Assembly (NCBI RefSeq): GCF_030143245.1
Contig: NZ_JARJNS010000004.1
Coordinates: 310,001 to 374,000, forward strand
From: Rhabdaerophilum sp. SD176
Lineage (GTDB): Bacteria > Pseudomonadota > Alphaproteobacteria > Rhizobiales > Beijerinckiaceae
Direction: 5' to 3'
Length of the DNA: 64,000 nucleotides
Notes under the pieces: model-generated
What the model saw: the letters and a program-made list of their open reading frames with translations, nothing else
Database searches by the model: none
What the model was told of the DNA's origin: nothing
Translations under genes and position numbers: made by a program
Shown: one piece after another, positions 59,464 to 64,000 of the stretch
How positions within the stretch are numbered: the first letter of the stretch is position 1
Layout of the letters: the number at the start of each line of letters is the position of its first letter

Positions 59464-60483
59464 TCAGCCCTCGCGGGCGGGCGCTTCTTCTGGCATCCGC
59501 CCACGCCAGCGGGCAGCGATCAGTCGGCCGGCATTGCGGAAAGGGAGCCACATCACATTTCCAACGCTGTCATGGGTTGCGCCCTCATGACCGATCCCGA
59601 GTGTGATCTTCTCGCCCTTGCGCGGCATGACAAGCGTGCCGGCCATCCAGTCCCAGATCGAGAAGAGATAACCCATATTCCGGTCGAAATGCTTCGGATC
59701 GGCAGAGTGGTGGATCTCGTGATGCGCGGGCGAGTGGAGCAATCGGCCCCAGAATCCGGTGAAGGGCATCGCCACATGGCTGTGCCGCAAATGGTGGAAC
59801 GTCATCAGGTGGATGACGAGGATGATGTTCTGGCCGGTCAGGCCCAGCTTCTGCGCTTCCGCACCGAAAACCTGGACCATCACGGCGAAGGTAATGCCCG
59901 TGGTGAAGCCGAACACGATCGGAAAGGCGACCAGTTCGACCGGGTGCTGGCGCAGCTCCGTGGCTGGGGTCATCACCTCGGCCGAATGGTGCACCTTGTG
60001 GAATTCCCACAGGATCTCCGAGCGGTGAAAGCCGAAATGCGCCAGCCAGTAGCCGAAATCGAGCGCGAGGATCTGCGCCAGGGTTGTGATTCCGCAGATC
60101 CACCAGCTCGGCGAGGCATTGACGGGTGGCGGTCCGAAGGCCGCGGCCAGCCAGGGCCCGACGAGATCGACCCAGAATTCCGAACCGACCATGAAGACCG
60201 TGAGCACAGAGGCCAGAAGGATCGTGTTCACCGCGTAGAGCTTGTAATCGAGCAACGACGAGCGATGCCGCCAGACCCGCGGGCTGAAAATGAAGCGGAA
60301 GAAGGCGCGGAGCCGCGTCTCTCGCGTGCCACGCCGCCGGCGTGCGATCACCACGAAGCCGAGGGTGAACAGGAGGGCTGCGCCGAGCATGTAGAGCGAT
60401 CCCGGATTGCCGGGATCGAACAGGCCGGTGACGGGGCGGGCCAGTGACTGGCCAAGTTCTCTGAGCATATCCATCGGGCGCAT
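59464..60483 (-). CDS. Sterol desaturase/fatty acid hydroxylase-family membrane protein
   Basis: 339-aa di-iron membrane enzyme family: the histidine boxes HFGFHR, HKVHHS and HHEIHHS, plus FHHLRHSH, are present among about five hydrophobic segments. Such proteins hydroxylate or desaturate fatty acids, sterols, hopanoids or carotenoids. A carotenoid role is conceivable but the gene lies 26 kb from the carotenoid genes, so it is not assumed. Confidence 0.88.
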   Translation of the reverse strand: MRPMDMLRELGQSLARPVTGLFDPGNPGSLYMLGAALLFTLGFVVIARRRRGTRETRLRAFFRFIFSPRVWRHRSSLLDYKLYAVNTILLASVLTVFMVGSEFWVDLVGPWLAAAFGPPPVNASPSWWICGITTLAQILALDFGYWLAHFGFHRSEILWEFHKVHHSAEVMTPATELRQHPVELVAFPIVFGFTTGITFAVMVQVFGAEAQKLGLTGQNIILVIHLMTFHHLRHSHVAMPFTGFWGRLLHSPAHHEIHHSADPKHFDRNMGYLFSIWDWMAGTLVMPRKGEKITLGIGHEGATHDSVGNVMWLPFRNAGRLIAARWRGRMPEEAPAREG

Positions 60484-60537
60484 CCGGGCGAAACTTGCCG
60501 CACCATGCGCCCGATTTCTTCGAATGCCGTTAAGTCG

Positions 60538-60978
60538 TTACCAGCTGCCGGTATTCGGCATGCTGGCCCAGGGCTCGGCCACGGGCAGGTTGTCGCCCTT
60601 CTGGAGCAACTCGACCGAGATGCCGTCCGGAGACTTCACGAAGGCCATCCGGCCCTCGCGGGGCGGACGGTGGATCGTGTAGCCCATCGCCTGGATATGG
60701 GCGCAGGTCTCGTAGATATTGTCGACGCGATAGGCGAGATGGCCGAAATTCCGCCCGCCGGCATAAGCCTCGTCATCCCAGTTGTAGGTCAGCTCCACTT
60801 CCTTGGATTTGTGGGCTTTGGCATGCTCGACATCACCCGGCGCGGCCAGGAAGATGAGCGTGAACCGCGCTTGCGGATTGTCGATGCGCCGCGTTTCGAC
60901 AAGGCCCAGGGCATCGCGGTAGAAGCGGAGGCTTTCCTCGACATTCCGGATGCGCACCATCGTGTGCAGATATTCCAT
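60538..60978 (-). CDS. gloA: Lactoylglutathione lyase (glyoxalase I)
   Basis: 146-aa enzyme that converts the methylglyoxal-glutathione hemithioacetal to lactoylglutathione. The four metal ligands fit His5, Glu62 (EVELTYNWD), His80 (NFGHLAYRVD) and Glu123 (ISVELLQ). Family-typical RIRNVEESLRFYRDALGLVE. Divergent from eda across 96 bp. Confidence 0.93.
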   Translation of the reverse strand: MEYLHTMVRIRNVEESLRFYRDALGLVETRRIDNPQARFTLIFLAAPGDVEHAKAHKSKEVELTYNWDDEAYAGGRNFGHLAYRVDNIYETCAHIQAMGYTIHRPPREGRMAFVKSPDGISVELLQKGDNLPVAEPWASMPNTGSW

Positions 60979-61074
60979 GATCTTTCCTCAAGCTGGATGC
61001 TTGCGCCGGGAGGGCGCTCGGGGATAACGCTTTGTGCCTCACTTGGCGTCGCGCTTCCAGCCCTCAAGGTGCCC

Positions 61075-61710
61075 ATGACTGTCCTCCCGCGCTTTTCCCC
61101 GCTCCTCGGCAAGGCCCGTGTCATCCCCGTCATCACGCTAGACCGCGTCGAGGATGCCGTCCCTCTGGCCCGTGCCCTGCAGGCCGGCGGGATTGATGTT
61201 GTCGAGGTCACGCTGCGGACGGATGCCGCCCTGCGCGGCTGCGAGACGATCGCCCGGGAATGCCCTGATCTCGTGCTCGGCATCGGCACGGTCCTGACGC
61301 CCTCGCAGATCGGCGAGGCACGGGATGCCGGTGCGCGCTTCCTCGTCACTCCGGGCACATCGGAGAAGCTCGGCCACGCCGTGGCAGAGAGCGGCATTCC
61401 CTGCCTGCCCGGCGCGGCGACCGTGTCGGAAATGGTCGCGCTGATGGAAATGGGCTTCCACGAGCTGAAATTCTTCCCCGCCGAAGCCGCCGGAGGCGTC
61501 GATTACCTGAAATCCGTGGCCGGCCCGCTCGGCGACCTGCGCTTCTGCCCGACAGGCGGCATTTCCCCGGCCAATGCCGGCACCTATCTCGCCCTCGGCA
61601 ATGTCCTCTGCATCGGCGGCTCCTGGATGGTGCCCAAGGCGGCCATCGCTGCAGGCCATTGGGACGAGATCACGGCGCTTGCCCGGGCAGCGGCCGCCCT
61701 CGGGCAATGA
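61075..61710 (+). CDS. eda: 2-dehydro-3-deoxyphosphogluconate (KDPG/KHG) aldolase
   Basis: 211-aa class I aldolase of the Entner-Doudoroff pathway, splitting KDPG into pyruvate and glyceraldehyde 3-phosphate. Schiff-base Lys is in ELKFFPAEAAGG, catalytic Glu in VVEVTLRT, and phosphate-binding CPTGGISPANAG follows. Chosen ATG 61075 has an AAGGTG site; the frame is open upstream but not coding-like. Stop overlaps the sirtuin start (ATGA). Confidence 0.94.
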   Translation: MTVLPRFSPLLGKARVIPVITLDRVEDAVPLARALQAGGIDVVEVTLRTDAALRGCETIARECPDLVLGIGTVLTPSQIGEARDAGARFLVTPGTSEKLGHAVAESGIPCLPGAATVSEMVALMEMGFHELKFFPAEAAGGVDYLKSVAGPLGDLRFCPTGGISPANAGTYLALGNVLCIGGSWMVPKAAIAAGHWDEITALARAAAALGQ

Positions 61711-62453
61711 GTACGGCGCCTGACGGCCTGCTGGACATCCTCGCGAAGGCGCGCCGGATCGTCGCCTTCACCGGTGCGGGCATGTCGACGGAAAGCGGCG
61801 TGCCGGATTTCCGCTCGCCCGGTTCGCCCTGGATGGCGAACAAGCCGATTCCCTTCGACGCCTTTGTCAGCAGCGCGGCAGCCCGCCGCGAAGCCTGGCG
61901 GCGCAAGTTCACGATGGACGATCTCTACCGCGATGCGCAGCCCGCCGAGGGCCATCGCGCCCTCGCCAGCCTCCATCGCGCCGGGCGGCTCGCCGGGCTG
62001 ATCACCCAGAATATCGACGGCCTGCACCAGGCGGCCGGCCTGCCGCCGGAGGACGTGGTCGAGATCCATGGCAACGGCACCTACGCCACATGCCTCGAAT
62101 GCAGCCATAGGCATGAGCTGGCGCCCATCCGCGCCCATTTCGAGGCGCATGGCCATGCCCCCGCCTGTGACGCCTGTGGCGGACTGGTCAAGAGCGCCAC
62201 GATCTCCTTCGGGCAGCGCATGCCGGCCGGGGCCATGGCCCGGGCGGTGGAACTCGCGCGATCCTGTGATCTCTTTCTCGTGGCCGGCTCCTCGCTGGTT
62301 GTCTATCCCGCCGCCGAGCTGCCAGTCCTCGCCCGCCAGAACGGGGCGACGCTGGTGATCATCAACCGTGAGCCGACGCCGCTCGATGATCTGGCGGATC
62401 ACGTCTGGCGCGGCGAGATCGGCTCGATTTTCAGGCAGATTGACGCCGGTTGA
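61707..62453 (+). CDS. NAD-dependent protein deacylase, sirtuin (CobB-like)
   Basis: 248-aa Sir2-family enzyme: NAD-binding GAGMSTESGVPDFRS, TQNIDGLHQAAG, catalytic His in EIHGNGTYA and the zinc ribbon CLEC...CDAC. VVYPAAELPV and the NREPTPLDD end complete the Rossmann half. Overlaps eda, an unusual partner suggesting cotranscription with central carbon metabolism. Confidence 0.94.
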   Translation: MSTAPDGLLDILAKARRIVAFTGAGMSTESGVPDFRSPGSPWMANKPIPFDAFVSSAAARREAWRRKFTMDDLYRDAQPAEGHRALASLHRAGRLAGLITQNIDGLHQAAGLPPEDVVEIHGNGTYATCLECSHRHELAPIRAHFEAHGHAPACDACGGLVKSATISFGQRMPAGAMARAVELARSCDLFLVAGSSLVVYPAAELPVLARQNGATLVIINREPTPLDDLADHVWRGEIGSIFRQIDAG

Positions 62454-62551
62454 AGCGAAAACCGGCAAAAGCGAAAGTGGTCGTGGATATTCATCGCTCC
62501 TGATGCTTCCGCGTGATGTTTAGGGATTGCCGAACTCACGGAGTTGAAGGC

Positions 62552-62625
62552 ATGGTTAACGCAGGAGAAAGATTCGTTGTGCGTCGGTAATCTCCGGCCC
62601 GTTCGGAGAGTACCGGCACAACGAA
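62552..62625 (+). promoter_or_regulatory. Structured leader with 12-codon ORF before the cold-shock gene
   Basis: A small ORF (ATG 62552, preceded by GGAG/GAAGG; peptide MVNAGERFVVRR, TAA at 62588-62590) overlaps the left arm of a very long hairpin. Arms are 62573-62596 and 62604-62625, about 22 paired bases with one 2-base bulge and one mismatch, and a 7-base loop. No T run follows. The hairpin ends 23 bases before the start of the cold-shock protein. Cold-shock mRNAs often carry structured, temperature-sensitive leaders. Confidence 0.6.
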
Positions 62626-62648
62626 CTGAACGCGGGCCGTGTGTTGCG

Positions 62649-63260
62649 ATGGGTGAAGATTTCGGCGCCAAGGGATTTGGCAATCGCTTCCTGGTTCCGG
62701 GGTCGGCCGGGGAGGCTGATCTGCGGCAGGATGACCAGCCGCTCGACCTGGTCGAGATTTCCGGTCGGATCAAATGGTTCGACGTCTCCAAGGGCTTCGG
62801 CTTCATCATTCCGGACAATGGCATGCCGGATGTCCTCCTGCATGTCAGCTGCCTCCGCCGGGATGGCTACCAGACCGCGCCGGAAGGTGCGCGCATCGTG
62901 GTCGAGGCCATCGAGCGGCAGCGCGGCTATCAGACCTTCCGCATTCTTTCCATGGATGTCTCCACGGCCACCCACCCTTCCCAGCTTCCACCGGCGCGCA
63001 CGCATGTGCAGGTTACGCCGACGGGCGGCTTCGAACGCGTGGTGGTCAAATGGTTCAACCGGCTCCGGGGCTTCGGCTTCGTCACCAGGGGCGACGGGAC
63101 CGAGGACATTTTCGTCCATATGGAAACGCTGCGCCGGACGGGTATCGCCGAGCTGACGCCCGGCGAGGTTGTCTATGTCCGGTTCGGGAACGGGCCGAAA
63201 GGGCTGATGGCTTCCGAGGTCCGGATCGCAGAGGATGGAAATCCGCCTGCATCACATTGA
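62649..63260 (+). CDS. Double cold-shock-domain protein
   Basis: 203-aa protein with two cold-shock (OB-fold) domains: first about 36-104 (RNP1 KGFGFI at 48-53, RNP2 DVLLHV at 61-66), second about 128-194 (RNP1 RGFGFV at 140-145, RNP2 DIFVHM at 153-158). Tandem-CSD proteins of this size are typical of alphaproteobacteria and bind single-stranded nucleic acid. ATG 62649 chosen; an upstream in-frame TTG (62544) would run through the leader hairpin and is rejected. Confidence 0.92.
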   Translation: MGEDFGAKGFGNRFLVPGSAGEADLRQDDQPLDLVEISGRIKWFDVSKGFGFIIPDNGMPDVLLHVSCLRRDGYQTAPEGARIVVEAIERQRGYQTFRILSMDVSTATHPSQLPPARTHVQVTPTGGFERVVVKWFNRLRGFGFVTRGDGTEDIFVHMETLRRTGIAELTPGEVVYVRFGNGPKGLMASEVRIAEDGNPPASH

Positions 63261-63322
63261 CCCACGCGGATTCTCGCATCGCGGTTGACTTAATTTTTTA
63301 ACATAATCGTGGATAGTTGCTT

Positions 63323-63350
63323 GGGAAGGCGCCCGAAAGGGCCGCCTCCC
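63323..63350 (+). other. Leader hairpin with GAAA loop upstream of the DUF192 gene
   Basis: GGGAAGGCGCCC (63323-63334) folds against GGGCCGCCTCCC (63339-63350) with one base bulge on each side and a GAAA tetraloop. It lies between an AT-rich stretch (63290-63305, possible promoter) and the DUF192 start. No T run, so probably part of a 5' leader. Confidence 0.4.
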
Positions 63351-63396
63351 GAGTTCAACACGGATTGGAAGGGCGCCCGGAAACGGCGTCGGCAAC

Positions 63397-63978
63397 ATGA
63401 GCGAGAAGCTGGATCATACGAAGGCTGTCGAGCGGGGCAAAACCCGATCGCGCGTCTTTATCTTTGCACTGGTTGTCGTCCTGGTCGGGGTGATCGGCAT
63501 TTCCCTGACGACCAATCTCACCCGCATGTACCAGAAATGGGACGAGACGGCGAAGAGCACGCAGGGCGCGAGCGGGCAGGGCGGCAGCGTGGCCAGTGCC
63601 GACCAGCTCGAGCGGCTCGAGATCCAGTCCGGTGATCGGCGCCACATTTTCAATGTCGAGGTCGCCCGGAACGATGCCCAGCGCGCGCGGGGCCTGATGT
63701 TCCGGCAATCCATGCCGCCGGATCAGGGCATGCTGTTCGATTTCGAGCGCGACCAGTTGGTCACGATGTGGATGAAGAACACCTATCTCTCGCTCGACAT
63801 GGTCTTCATCTTTGCCGATGGCCGCGTCCACCGGATCGAGAGCCGCACCGAGCCGGAATCCGAGAAGATGATCTCCTCCGGCGTTCCGGTCCGCGCCGTG
63901 CTGGAACTCAATGCCAATGTCGCCAACCGGCTCGGCCTGAAGCCGGGAGACCGGATCGTCCATCCGATGTTCCGCTGA
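63397..63978 (+). CDS. DUF192 family protein with N-terminal membrane anchor
   Basis: 193-aa protein: basic N-terminus, one hydrophobic helix (about 20-40, VFIFALVVVLVGVIGISLTT), a Ser/Gly/Gln linker, then the DUF192 domain (about 72-193) with GLMFRQSMPPDQGMLFDF and MWMKNTYLSLDMVFI. DUF192 proteins are small periplasmic or membrane-tethered folds of unknown function, common in alphaproteobacteria and often near cold-shock genes. Confidence 0.9.
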   Translation: MSEKLDHTKAVERGKTRSRVFIFALVVVLVGVIGISLTTNLTRMYQKWDETAKSTQGASGQGGSVASADQLERLEIQSGDRRHIFNVEVARNDAQRARGLMFRQSMPPDQGMLFDFERDQLVTMWMKNTYLSLDMVFIFADGRVHRIESRTEPESEKMISSGVPVRAVLELNANVANRLGLKPGDRIVHPMFR

Positions 63979-64000
63979 GGGTGGTGCCGGCTGATGCCGG

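Noticed and set aside
62544-62648. TTG start extending the cold-shock protein by 35 residues
   Set aside because: Would place a long hairpin inside coding sequence; the added residues are not CSD-like.

Overview
The window is GC-rich (roughly two thirds G+C by eye) and carries most of a purple-bacterial photosynthesis gene cluster (PGC), from the left edge to about 33.57 kb. It encodes light-independent protochlorophyllide reductase (BchNB), chlorophyllide oxidoreductase (BchXYZ), PpsR/AerR regulators, spirilloxanthin/spheroidene-type carotenoid enzymes and a type II reaction centre (PufLM) with LH1 (PufBA). This combination points to an anoxygenic phototrophic alphaproteobacterium. The mixed ABC/TRAP uptake region that follows would fit the Hyphomicrobiales, but the order is an inference. 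No rRNA, tRNA, CRISPR array or insertion sequence was seen.

PGC layout. bchF-N-B-H runs leftward, and bchH leaves the window after 636 codons; bchL and bchM are presumably beyond the edge. ppaA/aerR and ppsR face right. A rightward superoperon follows: bchG, a PucC-family transporter gene, bchP, tspO and a small membrane-protein gene; then dxs, ispH, bchI, bchD, bchO, a 56-codon ORF, crtB and a 59-codon ORF. crtC and crtD face left. crtE-crtF, then bchC-X-Y-Z, then pufQ-B-A-L-M finish the cluster at a strong intrinsic terminator. Stop/start overlaps (ATGA, GTGA) are the rule. Matches to the PpsR/CrtJ operator TGT-N12-ACA, mostly in tandem pairs 24-26 bp apart, stand before bchF/ppaA, bchG, dxs, crtD/crtE and bchC, but not before puf. 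The isoprenoid-supply genes dxs and ispH therefore look directly wired to the photosynthesis repressor. No pufC, crtI or crtA is in the window.

From 33.6 to 49.2 kb, about 15.6 kb of leftward genes form a nitrogen-compound uptake and amide-hydrolysis region. It holds an oligopeptide/nickel-type ABC transporter with two paralogous binding proteins, an amidase, a GntR regulator, an allophanate-hydrolase-like amidase with its C-terminal domain as a separate ORF, a NitT/TauT-type ABC transporter, a polysaccharide-deacetylase/allantoinase-like protein and a kynurenine-formamidase-like hydrolase. From 49.4 to 58.6 kb lies a second module: an Asp/Glu/hydantoin racemase, a MarR-like regulator, a TRAP transporter, a DUF1445 (D-glutamate cyclase-type) protein and a full-length fused 5-oxoprolinase. 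Together these suggest scavenging of cyclic or N-carbamoyl amides and 5-oxoproline/D-glutamate.

The right end (58.8-64 kb) is housekeeping and stress-related: a lipoprotein, a fatty-acid-hydroxylase-type membrane enzyme, glyoxalase I, KDPG aldolase, a sirtuin, a double cold-shock-domain protein with a strikingly structured 5' leader, and a DUF192 membrane-anchored protein.
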